Shown here: piece after piece, positions 27,701 through 37,696 of the stretch
Position numbering within the stretch: the stretch's first letter is position 1
Layout of the letters: the number at the start of each line of letters is the position of its first letter
NCBI RefSeq assembly: GCF_900182745.1
Contig: NZ_FXTY01000005.1
Coordinates: forward strand, 186,001 to 250,000
Direction of reading: 5' to 3'
Source of the DNA: Shimia sagamensis
GTDB taxonomy: Bacteria; Pseudomonadota; Alphaproteobacteria; Rhodobacterales; Rhodobacteraceae
DNA length: 64,000 nucleotides
Program-made: the position numbers and the translations under genes
Notes under the pieces: generated by a model
What the model saw: the letters and a program-made list of their open reading frames with translations, nothing else
The model's database searches: none
What the model was told of the DNA's origin: nothing

Positions 27701-28153
27701 TTAGATTAGCAAGCCGCCAGCCCGCTCGTGTTTGAGCAACCAAACCTTGGTCTCCACACCGCCAAGACCGGAAAATCCACCGAGCCCGTTTGCGCCTAAC
27801 ACACGGTGGCAGGGAATGATCACCGGGATGGGATTGCCGCCACAGCCTTGCCCTATCGCTTGCGCCGGCACACCCAGGTCTTTGGACAACTCGCCATAGG
27901 TGCGGGTTTCCCCAAGCGGGATCGCCAACATGGCGTCACAGACACGTTGTTGAAACGCGGACGCCTCCACCTTCAGGGGCAGATCAAATCCCTGCACGGG
28001 GTCGTCAAAATACGCCAGCAACTGCGTAGCGGCTTCGCGCAACAGAGGCGTATCATCAACACCGCCGCTCTCCCATTCGGCGCGCACAATCGCGCCGTCC
28101 TTCTCGCAAAGGGTCATCGGGCCGGTCGGCGTGTCTACGGTCAACTTCAACAT
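27701..28153 (-). CDS. ogt: Methylated-DNA--protein-cysteine methyltransferase
   Basis: Suicide repair protein that removes O6-alkyl groups from guanine. 150 residues from the ATG at 28153 (MLKLTVDTPTG), a better start than one seven codons upstream. The active-site motif is IPCHRV, preceded by GGNPIPVI. The helix-turn-helix region ETRTYGELSKDLGVPAQAIGQGCG is intact. It is the short, Ada-C-terminal-like form. It lies downstream of ileS in the same direction but after a strong terminator. It converges on pcs with no intervening base. Confidence 0.92.
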   Translation of the reverse strand: MLKLTVDTPTGPMTLCEKDGAIVRAEWESGGVDDTPLLREAATQLLAYFDDPVQGFDLPLKVEASAFQQRVCDAMLAIPLGETRTYGELSKDLGVPAQAIGQGCGGNPIPVIIPCHRVLGANGLGGFSGLGGVETKVWLLKHERAGGLLI

Positions 28154-28172
28154 GACGCCACACTGCCCAAGC

Positions 28173-28199
28173 AAAAGGCGCCCCGCAAGCGGGACGCCT
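28173..28199 (-). terminator. Intrinsic terminator after ileS
   Basis: Read on the minus strand, AGGCGTCCCGC pairs with GCGGGGCGCCT (one G-U pair) and is followed by TTTTGC. It lies 28 bases past the ileS stop. Confidence 0.8.
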
Positions 28200-28226
28200 C
28201 AGAATGCGCATCATTTGGAGCGCAAA

Positions 28227-31133
28227 TTAGCTCAATGCGTCGTTACACCGACCACAGACACCGGCGTGGCTGTGCTGGCCCACATCCGGCAGGATTTTCC
28301 AGCACCGCTGGCATTTCTCACCATCGGCTTTTTCAAACACCACACCCACACCTTCAATTTCCGGCAGGCGGAAAGCTTCGGCAGGCATCGGGTCGTTGCT
28401 CACCTCGATGGTGGAAGTGATACAGATGTCGGCAAAGTTCACCGATTTCAGCGCCGCAACCACATCCGCGTCACGCACGTGCACAACTGGTGCCGCCTCA
28501 AGCGACGCGCCAATCACTTTGTCCGTCCGCTGGATTTCCAATGCGGCGGTCACAACACGGCGCACATCGCGCACCCCAGCCCATTTTGCGGCCAACGGCT
28601 CGTTGAGCCAATCCGCAGGAGTCTCAGGGAAGTCGATCAGGTGCACAGAGCTGTCATCACCCGGGAAGCGCTCCAGCCAGACCTCTTCCATAGTGAACAC
28701 CATCACCGGCGCCAACCAAGTGGTCAGACGGTGGAACAGGATGTCGAGCACGGTACGCGTCGCGCGGCGGTTCAGCGTGTCGCCGTCACAATAGAGCGCG
28801 TCTTTGCGCACATCGAAGTAGAAGGCTGACAGCTCTACCGTGGCAAAGTTCAAGACCGACGACACAACCCCTTGGAAGTTGAACTCCGCATAGCCTTTGC
28901 GCACTTGCTGATCGAGCTCTGCCAAACGGTGCAGCACCCAACGTTCCAACTCCGGCATATCGGCCGCGTCCACACGGTCGGCTTCGGTGAACTCAGAGAG
29001 CGATCCGAGCATAAACCGCATGGTGTTGCGCAGACGGCGATAGCTGTCCGCCACACCTTTCAGGATCTCCGGACCAATGCGCTGATCTGCGGTGTAGTCG
29101 GTTTGCGCCACCCACAGGCGCAGGATATCTGCACCGTACTGCTGCACGATCTTCTCTGGCACAATGGTGTTGCCCAAGGACTTGGACATCTTGTTGCCTT
29201 TGGCGTCCAGCGTGAAGCCGTGCGTCACAACATTGCGGTAGGGCGCGTGGCCTTTGGTGCCACAGGCCTGCAGCAGCGAGCTGTGGAACCAACCCCGGTG
29301 CTGATCGGTGCCTTCCATGTAGACGTCGGCAATGCCGTCGGCCACGCCGTCCTCACGGTCGCGCAGCACAAACGCGTGGGTGGAACCTGAATCGAACCAC
29401 ACGTCGAGCACGTCAAACACCTGCTCCCATTCATCGGCACTGTAGCCGTCGCCCAGGAAGCGCTCTTTGGCACCATCCATGTACCAGCAATCCGCACCCT
29501 CTTCTTCAAAGGCCGCTTTCACACGGGCGTTCACCTCAGGATCACGCAGCAGAAAGCCTTCGTCGGTTGGCAGCAGGCCCTTTTTGACAAAACAGGTCAG
29601 CGGCACGCCCCAGGCACGTTGACGCGACAGCACCCAATCCGGGCGGTCTTCGATCATCGAGTACAGACGGTTGCGACCCTTTTGCGGAGTCCATTTCACC
29701 AGCTCATCAATCGAGCGCAGCGCGCGTTCGCGGATGCTGTCGCCCATCTCGCTTTTGCCGTCATCCAGCTTGCGATCTACAGACGCAAACCACTGGGGCG
29801 TGTTGCGATAGATGATCGGCGCTTTGGAACGCCAGCTGTGCGGATAGCTGTGCTTGATCTTGCCACGCGCCAGCAGGCCGCCAACTTCGACCAGCTTTTC
29901 GATAATCTTTTTGTTGGCGTCGCCTTCCTTGCCCTTGCGGTTCAGGATGTAAGTGCCACCAAAGAACGGCAGCTCTTTACGGAAGCCCCCATCGTCCATG
30001 ACGTTGTATGTCAGAACCTGCTCCAGCATGCCCAGATCACGGTAGAGTTCAAATTCCTCCATACCGTGAGACGGCGCACAATGCACAAAACCGGTGCCTT
30101 CAGTGTCGGTCACAAACGACGCCGCGCGGAAATCGCGCAGATCATCCCATTCGCCTTCGCCACCCTCTGCGCCATGCAGCGGGTGCTTCAAGTCCAGACC
30201 GGACAGTTCGTCAGCAGAAACATCACGCACGCGGGTCCACATGTCTGCGTCCAGACGCGCGCGTGTCATCACATCGCCGGCAAGATTGTCAGCCAGCAAG
30301 AAGCGGTCACCAACATTGGCCCAGCTTTCTTCTGGCGTGCCAGTGACTTCATAGAGGCCATACGCAATGTCCGCACCATACACGACCGCCTTGTTGGACG
30401 GGATTGTCCAAGGCGTCGTGGTCCAGATCACAACCTGCGCATCTTTCAGATCGCTGTCTTCGTTGGCGACCTTAAACTTCACCCAAATCGTGAAGCTCTC
30501 TTTGTCGTGGTATTCCACCTCAGCCTCGGCCAGCGCGGTTTTCTCCACCGGCGACCACATCACAGGCTTGGAACCCTGATAGAGCGTGCCGTTCATCAGG
30601 AACTTCATGAACTCATCGGCAATGACGGCCTCGGCGTGATAGTCCATGGTGATGTAGGGATCAGGCCAGTTGCCGGTGATGCCCAGGCGTTTGAATTCCT
30701 CACGCTGGATGTCGATCCAGCCTTCCGCAAACTTGCGGCATTCCTGGCGGAACTCAACAATATCAACCGCGTCTTTGTCTTTGCCTTTTTTGCGGTACTG
30801 CTCCTCGATCTTCCACTCGATTGGAAGCCCGTGACAGTCCCAGCCCGGCACATAGCGCGCATCGCGGCCCATCATCTGATGGGAGCGTACAATCATGTCT
30901 TTGATGGTTTTGTTCAGCGCGTGACCGATATGCAGGTGGCCGTTGGCATAGGGCGGACCGTCATGCAGGATAAACGGCTCGCGGCCTTCTTTCTCACGCA
31001 GGCGGTCATACACGCCCATCTTTTCCCAACGCTCCAGCCACGCGGGCTCGCGCTTGGGCAACCCAGCGCGCATTGGAAAATCGGTTTTAGGCAGGTTCAA
31101 GGTTTGTTTGTATTCAGGTGTTTCGGCACACAT
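28227..31133 (-). CDS. ileS: Isoleucyl-tRNA synthetase
   Basis: Charges tRNA-Ile; class I synthetase of 968 residues. The HIGH motif (HLHIGH) is at residues 66-71 and KMSKS near 649-653 (GNKMSKSLGNTI). The CP1 editing domain lies between them, with VIWTTTPWTIPSNKAV. The C-terminal zinc-binding segment has two CxxC pairs (CQRCWKILPDVG and GVCGRC). AAGGA precedes the start at 31133 by nine bases. It is a single-gene unit ended by a terminator. A long open frame on the opposite strand is a shadow of its codon bias. Confidence 0.98.
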   Translation of the reverse strand: MCAETPEYKQTLNLPKTDFPMRAGLPKREPAWLERWEKMGVYDRLREKEGREPFILHDGPPYANGHLHIGHALNKTIKDMIVRSHQMMGRDARYVPGWDCHGLPIEWKIEEQYRKKGKDKDAVDIVEFRQECRKFAEGWIDIQREEFKRLGITGNWPDPYITMDYHAEAVIADEFMKFLMNGTLYQGSKPVMWSPVEKTALAEAEVEYHDKESFTIWVKFKVANEDSDLKDAQVVIWTTTPWTIPSNKAVVYGADIAYGLYEVTGTPEESWANVGDRFLLADNLAGDVMTRARLDADMWTRVRDVSADELSGLDLKHPLHGAEGGEGEWDDLRDFRAASFVTDTEGTGFVHCAPSHGMEEFELYRDLGMLEQVLTYNVMDDGGFRKELPFFGGTYILNRKGKEGDANKKIIEKLVEVGGLLARGKIKHSYPHSWRSKAPIIYRNTPQWFASVDRKLDDGKSEMGDSIRERALRSIDELVKWTPQKGRNRLYSMIEDRPDWVLSRQRAWGVPLTCFVKKGLLPTDEGFLLRDPEVNARVKAAFEEEGADCWYMDGAKERFLGDGYSADEWEQVFDVLDVWFDSGSTHAFVLRDREDGVADGIADVYMEGTDQHRGWFHSSLLQACGTKGHAPYRNVVTHGFTLDAKGNKMSKSLGNTIVPEKIVQQYGADILRLWVAQTDYTADQRIGPEILKGVADSYRRLRNTMRFMLGSLSEFTEADRVDAADMPELERWVLHRLAELDQQVRKGYAEFNFQGVVSSVLNFATVELSAFYFDVRKDALYCDGDTLNRRATRTVLDILFHRLTTWLAPVMVFTMEEVWLERFPGDDSSVHLIDFPETPADWLNEPLAAKWAGVRDVRRVVTAALEIQRTDKVIGASLEAAPVVHVRDADVVAALKSVNFADICITSTIEVSNDPMPAEAFRLPEIEGVGVVFEKADGEKCQRCWKILPDVGQHSHAGVCGRCNDALS

Positions 31134-31364
31134 CTGTCCGGTCCTTCTCGGGCGGTCTTAGCGGAAAATCGAGGGGCGGCGCGGCAGTCCATGCGCCTTG
31201 TCCCGGCGGCTCGTAGGTTCAGAGCGCCGGGCTGATAATTCGAATAATAATTGCGAATATCTGCGTCATAAGCGCCTTATAGGGCGCTCTGTGCATATGG
31301 TAAAGCGGCGATGCTTGTCGCCGGCGCACCGATCCCCTATCTCTCCCGCAACAGGGAGAGACCT

Positions 31365-31772
31365 ATGGCACCACTGCCCCCCAAATTTGATGTGACCCGC
31401 GACGAGATCGCTCGGGTTGTGGCCGCGTTTTACGAAATGGTGCGGCAGCATCCCGGCTTGGGGCCGGTCTTTGCTGTGCATATTGAAGATTGGCCCAAGC
31501 ATGAGGCTAAAATTGTGAATTTCTGGGCCAACGCGATCCTGTATGAGCGCTCCTATGATGGCAATCCGCTGAAGGTACACCGCGACGCAGGCAATGTGCG
31601 GCCGGGTATGTTTGATGCGTGGTTGGGGTTGTTTGATCTGACCCTGCGCACTGAGCTGCGCCCGGATCAGGCCGCCGCATGGTCCGCGCTGGCGCATCGC
31701 ATCGGACGTAGCCTACGCGCGGGTGTTGTGGAACAGATGAAGGGCCCCGGCGGCGTGCCGATTCTAAGATAA
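31365..31772 (+). CDS. Group III truncated haemoglobin
   Basis: 135 residues from the ATG at 31365, which has GGGAG seven bases upstream. The 2-over-2 globin fold of group III is suggested by YEMVRQHPGLGPVFAVHIEDWPKHEAKIVNFWANAILYERSYDGNPLKVH. The proximal histidine is in the stretch RDAGNVRPGMFDAWLGLF / HEAKIVNFW region, and the WP(K)H motif is a family marker. Group III trHbs may bind O2 or NO; physiology is poorly known. It is divergent from ileS, with a palindrome-rich spacer. Confidence 0.85.
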   Translation: MAPLPPKFDVTRDEIARVVAAFYEMVRQHPGLGPVFAVHIEDWPKHEAKIVNFWANAILYERSYDGNPLKVHRDAGNVRPGMFDAWLGLFDLTLRTELRPDQAAAWSALAHRIGRSLRAGVVEQMKGPGGVPILR

Positions 31773-31781
31773 CAAATGGTG

Positions 31782-31832
31782 CCGTGCTGCAAGCACGGAA
31801 CGCGCCCGACCCTCCCCACGGGAGGGCGCTTT
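31782..31832 (+). terminator. Hairpins between the globin and VIT genes
   Basis: Two consecutive stems: CCGTGCT with AGCACGG at 31782-31798, and CCCTCCC with GGGAGGG at 31810-31826 followed by CGCTTTC. The two flanking genes converge, so these probably end one or both transcripts. Confidence 0.5.
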
Positions 31833-31871
31833 CAGCCCCCACCCAGGGTCAGGCGCCTCCCTCAGCGATTT

Positions 31872-32588
31872 TCATCCTCCGTTGAACAAACTGCCCACCC
31901 CATAGGCGATCGCCGCTGCCACACCGCCAATCGCAAGTGTCTCCAACCCAGAGCGCCACCACGGATCCAGCGACCACTTGGCTTTCATTGCACCGATGCA
32001 AAAGAAGGTGGCGCAGGTCAGTACAGCTGACACCCGAAACGCCTCGGGCACACCAAACAAAAACGGCAAAAGCGGGATCAGCCCCGCAACCAGGAACGCC
32101 AGAAACGTTGCAATCGCCGCCCGATTTGGGTGCGGATCAACTCCTGCCAGCCCGTATTCGCCCTCCAGCATCAACTGAACCGCCGCTTCTTCCTTGGCAA
32201 GAATGGCATCAGTCGCCGCTTCCAGCACTGCGCCGTCTAACCCCTTCAGCCGCAAAATCTCGCGGATTTCCCGCCGCTCGCCGCGCGGATGCTCCAGCAG
32301 ATGCCGCTTCTCCACCGCCCGCAAACGCTTGGCGTCGTCCAGTTCCGCCTTGGTCCCCAGAAAGTTGCCCGCCGCCATGGAAAACCCGTCCGCAAGCACA
32401 TTGGCAATGCCAAGCGCCACAATCACAAACGGCGACAATCCAGCCCCGGCCACACCCGCCACAATCGCAAAGGTCGTCACCGACCCGTCAATGCCGCCAT
32501 AAACGACGTCACGCAAAAGCCCCCGCCCCGGCGGGTTTGCGATCCGATTTTCGATCTCTTTCTGGCTATGCCCATGGGACTGGCTCAT
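31872..32588 (-). CDS. VIT1/CCC1 family membrane transporter
   Basis: 238 residues. Membrane helices are predicted at both ends: LLRDVVYGGIDGSVTTFAIVAGVAGAGLSPFVIVALGIANVLADGFSMAAGNFLG at the N terminus carries the family-specific charged residues, and three more helices lie from about 150 to the C terminus. A cytosolic region with many acidic residues (about 80-140, KRHLLEHPRGERREIREI) corresponds to the metal-binding hub. Family members export Fe2+ or Mn2+. The two-histidine start (SHGHSQ) is common in bacterial members. It is a single gene, convergent with the globin gene. Confidence 0.87.
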   Translation of the reverse strand: MSQSHGHSQKEIENRIANPPGRGLLRDVVYGGIDGSVTTFAIVAGVAGAGLSPFVIVALGIANVLADGFSMAAGNFLGTKAELDDAKRLRAVEKRHLLEHPRGERREIREILRLKGLDGAVLEAATDAILAKEEAAVQLMLEGEYGLAGVDPHPNRAAIATFLAFLVAGLIPLLPFLFGVPEAFRVSAVLTCATFFCIGAMKAKWSLDPWWRSGLETLAIGGVAAAIAYGVGSLFNGG

Positions 32589-32648
32589 ACCGCAAGCCTA
32601 TCAGGTGCCGCCCCCCATGTATTTGCGCCCAATCAAATGGCGGCCGGT

Positions 32649-33653
32649 TTACACCCCGCTTTCACTCTTTGAAAACAGCCCGGTCAGCGCCCGCTTCACC
32701 AAGCCCGCCACCGAGGGCCGACGCCCCACACCAAACGGCAGTGGACGGCATACCTCCATCGCGGCGACGCCAACCCGCGCGGTCAATGCGCCATTGACCA
32801 GTCCTTCCCCAAAGCGACGGCTCAGCTTCGCCAAAGCCCCGCCACCTGCGATGGTCCCAATCAGGTCATCGCCCGCGGCCACAGCGCCGGTGGCCACCAA
32901 ATGTGTCATCACCGCGCGAAACAGCCGCCAGCTGCCCAGTGTGCCTGAGCGCCCACCGTAAATCTCCGCAATCCGCCGGATCATGCGAATGTTGGACGTC
33001 AAAGCCGCAACCACATCCGCCAACGCCAACGGCACCAAGGCCGTAACAGCCGCCACTTGCCGCGCCGCCGCCTCGACCTCGCGCTGCGCTGCCTGATCCA
33101 GCGGTGTCATCAATTCACGCTCCGCCAAAGCCATCAACGCATCCGCATCCAGCACGTCATTGCTATGCTTGGCCAAGCTGTCCCGCCCCCAGGCGAGATC
33201 CTCGCGCCCGCGATAGAACCGCAAAAGCTCGTCAACAATGTCCCGCGCCTGCCCCATCTCGTGGCTCTGCGTTGCCGTATCCGCCCGCGCCTTCAAGCCG
33301 TCCACCCGCTTAAGCCGGGCCAGTCCGGCCAGCTCTTTCAGAATGATCAGCAGCGCCAGCAAAAGCGCCGCCCCGCCAATCGCCGTCACGGCCCAGCCGA
33401 GGTATTGATTGCGCGCCACCATGCCTGTGGCAAAATCCCAGGCCGCCATAGACACAGCGGCACTCAAAAACATCCCAACCAGCGCCCAGAACCACCGCGT
33501 CAACCGGCTTGGCTTACGCGCCGCCAACTGCGCCGCCACCTGCATGGCCTGCCCGCTTGGCGCAGGCGCATGTAGCTCCGGCACCGGCGCAGCCTCCGCC
33601 ACCTCCGGCGCCGCCTGATCCTCAAGCTCAATCAAAACCGGTCCGTTGGTCAT
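32649..33653 (-). CDS. ycjF: YcjF/DUF697-like membrane protein
   Basis: 334 residues from the ATG at 33653, whose ATGA overlaps the stop of the upstream GNAT gene. The first 60 residues are low-complexity, acidic and Ala/Pro-rich. Two membrane helices follow (WFWALVGMFLSAAVSMAAWDFATGM and YLGWAVTAIGGAALLLALLII). The C-terminal half has DUF697-type LVPLALADVVAALTSNIRMIRRIAEIYGGR. It is the third gene in a ycjX-GNAT-ycjF unit; YcjX and YcjF are regularly adjacent in proteobacteria. The function is unknown, with possible roles in envelope stress. Confidence 0.87.
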   Translation of the reverse strand: MTNGPVLIELEDQAAPEVAEAAPVPELHAPAPSGQAMQVAAQLAARKPSRLTRWFWALVGMFLSAAVSMAAWDFATGMVARNQYLGWAVTAIGGAALLLALLIILKELAGLARLKRVDGLKARADTATQSHEMGQARDIVDELLRFYRGREDLAWGRDSLAKHSNDVLDADALMALAERELMTPLDQAAQREVEAAARQVAAVTALVPLALADVVAALTSNIRMIRRIAEIYGGRSGTLGSWRLFRAVMTHLVATGAVAAGDDLIGTIAGGGALAKLSRRFGEGLVNGALTARVGVAAMEVCRPLPFGVGRRPSVAGLVKRALTGLFSKSESGV

Positions 33654-34105
33654 TGGCTCATCTCCTGCGCTCTGCGCCACACAAACCTTATGTCCGGCAA
33701 CTTCTCATCGTTGCCTGCGCCATCGGTAACCTCTTCCACCACAAAGCCGTGACGTTCATAAAACCGCCGTGCGCCCTCATTGTTCTGAAAACACCAAAGC
33801 TGGAGCGCATCACGCCCAACGCTGGCCTCGGCCAGCAACGCACGCCCGATCCCACGGTCCCGCGCCTCCGGCGCCAAATACAACGCCGTAACCCAATCCT
33901 TGTCCCGCGCCAGAAAGCCAGTCACCTCCCCTGCCTCCTCAGCCACCCAGCAATCCGTCGCTTTCGTTAAGTGCCCACAGAACGCTTCTGTATCTGCCAG
34001 TGTATGTAGGACTGGCATCCAGGGCGTGTCCTCCAACCAGCTTTGCAGGATTGCCGCCATCTCTTTGGCATCGCCTTCTTCTGCTTCTCGCAGCGCAACA
34101 CTCAC
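33650..34105 (-). CDS. GNAT-family N-acetyltransferase inside ycjX-ycjF
   Basis: 151 residues. The acetyl-CoA-binding motif is LYLAPEARDRGIGRALLAEA, with LWCFQNNEGARRFYERHGFVVEE as the C-terminal GNAT block. Substrate unknown. It overlaps ycjX by four bases at its start and ycjF by four bases at its end, so all three are translationally coupled. A GNAT gene here is not part of the usual two-gene ycjX-ycjF unit of enterobacteria. Confidence 0.88.
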   Translation of the reverse strand: MSVALREAEEGDAKEMAAILQSWLEDTPWMPVLHTLADTEAFCGHLTKATDCWVAEEAGEVTGFLARDKDWVTALYLAPEARDRGIGRALLAEASVGRDALQLWCFQNNEGARRFYERHGFVVEEVTDGAGNDEKLPDIRFVWRRAQEMSQ

Positions 34106-35514
34106 AACATATCTCCAATCAAAAACTGCGCCGCACGGTCCATCCGGATATGGGGCGGCCCATCTCCAGGCCGCAACGTGTTCGCCGCAGGGGCAAACTT
34201 CATCACCTGATAGTCCTGCTCAAGCCACTTTTCCGCGCCGTCTTTGGCCGGGTTCAGCAGCGCGTTGGCATCCAGCGGCAAAGCGCCCGGATAAAACGCC
34301 GCCTGCCGCCCATCCTCCAACAAACGCCCCCGTACACAGTTCAGCTTATGCCCCTCGTGCGTCACGGTCTCCTCCACTGTGGCCCGCAACGACGCCAAGG
34401 AAAGCGCCTCAGTGCTGGCACCGGCAAACTGCGCCCGATCCGCCGCCTCTCGCGTCAACGCCTGCATGATGTTGGTCAATTGCGGGTGCTGGCTGTGGTG
34501 CAAGTGATCCGCCTTGGTCGCCGCAAACAGGATTTTCTCCACCCGCTTGCCCATCAACAACCGTCTCAGAAACGCATTCCGTCCAGGTCGGAACGCCGCC
34601 AGCGTATCCGCCAGCCCCCCGCGCATATCCTCCACCGCGCGCGGCCCCGCATGGATCGCACCCAAGACATCTACCAAAACCACCTGCCTGTCGATCCGTG
34701 CAAAATGATCGCGGAAAAACGGCTTTACGACCTGCGCCTTATAAGCCTCAAACCGCTTCTCAAAGGTCCGCCACATAGACCGCCGCACCGGCTTTCCCAC
34801 CGCGGCCAAAGGCGCAAAAGTCAACACGGGCGAGCCTGCCAAGTCGCCGGGCAACAAAAACCGCCCGGGTGTGCAATCGGAATACCCCGCGCCCCGCGCC
34901 GCGTGCAGATACTCGGTAAAAGCCGCCGCCAAGGCCTGCGCTTTTGGCTCATCCAACTCCGCCGCGCCATCCATGGCTGCCACCAGCCCTAGATACTCCG
35001 CCGCCTCGTCACGCCCAGCAATGCGGTCCAAAACCTCCGCACTCCACTGCGCAAAACTTTTGTCCATCAAGCCAAGGTCCAGCAGCCACTCCCCAGGATA
35101 GTCGACAATATCCAGATGCACCGTGCGGGCGCCCTGAAGTCCGGACAACAGCCCATTGGGCCGCACCCGCAGAGACACCCGCATTTCGCTGATTGCCCGC
35201 GTACTGTCCGGCCAATGCGGCGTTTGCCCGGTCATCGCTGCCAAGTGGGTCTCAAAATCAAATCGCGGCACAAGGTCATCCGGCTGCGGCTGCAAAAACG
35301 CCGCTTCAATGCGGCCTTCGGCATTGGCCACCAGCTGCGGCATCCGCCCACGATCGAGCAAATTAGCCACCAAGGAGGTGATAAACACCGTCTTGCCGGA
35401 CCGTGCCAAGCCGGTCACACCCAGCCGCACCACCGGCTCAAACACGCCCGTGACGCTGTCAGTGACCGCTTCGATTTGACGGGCCACCCCGTCTGCAAGT
35501 GTGGAAATGACCAA
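34102..35514 (-). CDS. ycjX: YcjX-like P-loop ATPase/GTPase
   Basis: 470 residues. The P-loop [20 protein letters not shown] is near residue 37. [16 protein letters not shown] is a G3-like motif, and [17 protein letters not shown] is the TKAD-type G4 motif. The family is a stress-associated predicted P-loop NTPase. It is first in a three-gene coupled unit (ycjX-GNAT-ycjF). It is divergent from truA, with the two starts 109 bases apart. Confidence 0.9.
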   Translation of the reverse strand: MVISTLADGVARQIEAVTDSVTGVFEPVVRLGVTGLARSGKTVFITSLVANLLDRGRMPQLVANAEGRIEAAFLQPQPDDLVPRFDFETHLAAMTGQTPHWPDSTRAISEMRVSLRVRPNGLLSGLQGARTVHLDIVDYPGEWLLDLGLMDKSFAQWSAEVLDRIAGRDEAAEYLGLVAAMDGAAELDEPKAQALAAAFTEYLHAARGAGYSDCTPGRFLLPGDLAGSPVLTFAPLAAVGKPVRRSMWRTFEKRFEAYKAQVVKPFFRDHFARIDRQVVLVDVLGAIHAGPRAVEDMRGGLADTLAAFRPGRNAFLRRLLMGKRVEKILFAATKADHLHHSQHPQLTNIMQALTREAADRAQFAGASTEALSLASLRATVEETVTHEGHKLNCVRGRLLEDGRQAAFYPGALPLDANALLNPAKDGAEKWLEQDYQVMKFAPAANTLRPGDGPPHIRMDRAAQFLIGDML

Positions 35515-35622
35515 GCTTTTGGCCCCTTTACATGGTTCGCCTTCAACCTATGCGCGGCCCAGCGTCATTTCCAGTGGGCAGAAAGGCTTCAATTTCCCCG
35601 CCCGATGGGCTATCGCACGCCC

Positions 35623-36390
35623 ATGCCCAGATACGCCTTGCAAGTTGAATACCACGGAGCCCCTTTTGCCGGATGGCAAAGGCAGGCAGACCAACCTTCT
35701 GTGCAAGGCGCGATTGAGGCTGCCTTGGCCAAATTGGAGCCCCGCGAGCACACCATTGCTGCTGCGGGCCGCACCGACGCAGGCGTACATGGCTTGGCGC
35801 AAGTGGCGCATTGCGACATGGAAAAGGATTGGGACCCGTTTCGCCTCTCAGAAGCGTTGAACTTTCAGCTCAAACCAGCCCCCGTGGCGATCACCAACTG
35901 CGCCAAAGTCGCCGATGACTGGCACGCGCGGTTCTCGGCCACCGAACGCCGCTACCTGTTCCGCATCCTGATGCGCCGTGCCCCGGCCACCCATCAGGCC
36001 GGATTGGTCTGGCAGGTCAAACATGATCTGGACCCCGAGGCCATGCAGGCCGGGGCGGATCGCCTGATTGGCAACCACGACTTTACCACCTTCCGCAGCT
36101 CGATCTGTCAGGCCGCCAGTCCACAAAAAACCCTCGACGCGTTGCGCATCGAGCACATCGACACCATAGGCGGTCCGGAAATCCACTTCCACGTCCGCGC
36201 CCGCTCGTTCCTGCACAATCAGGTGCGCAGCTTTGTCGGCACTTTGGAACGGGTTGGCGCGGGCACTTGGTCCCCCGACGATGTGACCGCTGCGCTGGAG
36301 GCCCGCGACCGCGCCGCTTGTGGCCCGGTCTGCCCGCCACAAGGTTTGTACCTGGCAGGCGTCACCTACCCGGACGCGCCTTTCCTTTAA
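35623..36390 (+). CDS. truA: tRNA pseudouridine(38-40) synthase TruA
   Basis: 255 residues from the ATG at 35623 ([12 protein letters not shown]). The catalytic aspartate is in [15 protein letters not shown] (about D51). The later [15 protein letters not shown] and [17 protein letters not shown] blocks are family-typical. In-frame openings further upstream cross the ycjX start region and are not used. It modifies U38-U40 in the anticodon arm of many tRNAs. Single gene. Confidence 0.96.
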   Translation: MPRYALQVEYHGAPFAGWQRQADQPSVQGAIEAALAKLEPREHTIAAAGRTDAGVHGLAQVAHCDMEKDWDPFRLSEALNFQLKPAPVAITNCAKVADDWHARFSATERRYLFRILMRRAPATHQAGLVWQVKHDLDPEAMQAGADRLIGNHDFTTFRSSICQAASPQKTLDALRIEHIDTIGGPEIHFHVRARSFLHNQVRSFVGTLERVGAGTWSPDDVTAALEARDRAACGPVCPPQGLYLAGVTYPDAPFL

Positions 36391-36399
36391 GCCAATTTC

Positions 36400-36470
36400 T
36401 CATTCCCCAAATATCTCGGGGGTGCGCTTGCGGCTGCAAGCAAGGGGCTGGCCCCTTGCTCCCTCGCAGA
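36400..36470. repeat. Dispersed intergenic REP-like element with hairpin
   Basis: The element starts CATTCCCCAAATATCTCGG and continues into a hairpin at 36440-36459 with perfect arms GCAAGGGGC and GCCCCTTGC around TG. A related start (AAAAATCCTGGGGAG) and hairpins occur at 54315-54366. It lies directly after the truA stop. Confidence 0.4.
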
Positions 36471-36574
36471 TCAGCGAAACAAGGCCGACGCCGGATCTGC
36501 CCTAGGGGAAACTCTTGACCTTTTGGCGTAAATACCGCCTAGCTGCGCCCCACCAGAACTTTGTGAGGCCAAGT

Positions 36575-37696
36575 ATGTTTAAGCCTGCCATCACCGGCAC
36601 CGGTGTTTTCACCCCCGAGCAGATCATCACCAACGACGAGCTTGTGGAAGCCTTCAACGCTTACGCGGACAGGATGAACGCGGAGAACGCCGAGGCGATT
36701 GCCGCAGGCGACATGGAGGCACTGCCACACTCCTCCAGCGAATTCATTTTTAAGGCCTCCGGCATCGAACAGCGCCATGTTCTGGACAAAAAAGGTGTGC
36801 TCAACCCAGAGGTCATGCACCCGCAACTACGCCAACGCAGCGATGACGAACCCGGTGTGATGACTGAAATGGCATTGGATGCCTGCACAAAAGCCCTCGC
36901 CAAAGCTGGTATTGACGCCTCCGAAATCGATCTGGTGATCTGTGCCGCCTCCAACATGGAACGCGCCTACCCGGCCGTGGCCATTGAAATTCAAAAAGAA
37001 TTGGGTGCTGGCGGCTTTGCCTTTGACATGAACGTCGCCTGTTCCTCCGCCACCTTTGGTCTACAAGCTGCCGCCGACATGATCCGCTCAGGCTCCGTGC
37101 GCAAAGCTATCGTGGTGAACCCGGAAATTTGCTCCGGCCATTTGGAGTGGCGCGACCGCGATTGTCACTTCATTTTTGGCGATGTCTGCACAGCAACGGT
37201 GATTGAGCGCGATGAGGACGCCAAAGGCGACTACTTCGAGATCATCTCCACCCGTTGTGCCACACAATTCTCCAACAACATCCGCAATAACAATGGTTTC
37301 CTGCGCCGCTCCCGCCCGGATGGCGTGGTCGACCGTCGTGACATGCAGTTCATGCAAAACGGCCGCAAAGTGTTCAAAGAGGTGGTGCCCATGGTCTCTG
37401 CCCACATGTTGGCTCACATTGAGGCCGAAGGGGTGGCGCCAGACAACCTGCGTCGCCTCTGGCTGCATCAGGCCAACAAGTCGATGAACGACTTCATTGG
37501 CAAAAAGGTGCTTGGCCGCACGCCAGATGCAGATGAGCAACCAAACATCCTGCAGGACTACGCCAACACGTCGTCTGCTGGCTCTATCATCGCTTTCTCC
37601 AAGTATTCCGATGATTTGGCCCCCGGAGACTACGGTGTGATTTGCTCTTTTGGTGCCGGATATTCTGTAGGATCCGTGCTGTTGAAGCGTCATTAA
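36575..37696 (+). CDS. Beta-ketoacyl-ACP synthase III-like protein
   Basis: 373 residues from the ATG at 36575, with GAGG about seven bases upstream. The thiolase-like fold is marked by the catalytic triad: Cys in NVACSSATFGLQ, His in LWLHQANKSMND and Asn in YANTSSAGSI. It is about 50 residues longer than FabH, with an insert near residues 25-60. Such long KAS III paralogues occur outside the main fatty-acid gene cluster and may use unusual acyl primers; the substrate is inference. The neighbouring genes give no pathway clue. Confidence 0.85.
   Translation: MFKPAITGTGVFTPEQIITNDELVEAFNAYADRMNAENAEAIAAGDMEALPHSSSEFIFKASGIEQRHVLDKKGVLNPEVMHPQLRQRSDDEPGVMTEMALDACTKALAKAGIDASEIDLVICAASNMERAYPAVAIEIQKELGAGGFAFDMNVACSSATFGLQAAADMIRSGSVRKAIVVNPEICSGHLEWRDRDCHFIFGDVCTATVIERDEDAKGDYFEIISTRCATQFSNNIRNNNGFLRRSRPDGVVDRRDMQFMQNGRKVFKEVVPMVSAHMLAHIEAEGVAPDNLRRLWLHQANKSMNDFIGKKVLGRTPDADEQPNILQDYANTSSAGSIIAFSKYSDDLAPGDYGVICSFGAGYSVGSVLLKRH

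Noticed and set aside
29619-31235. 538-codon open frame on the plus strand opposite ileS
   Set aside because: It lies within ileS, has no ribosome binding site and reads as a low-complexity His/Arg-rich product. It is a codon-bias shadow.
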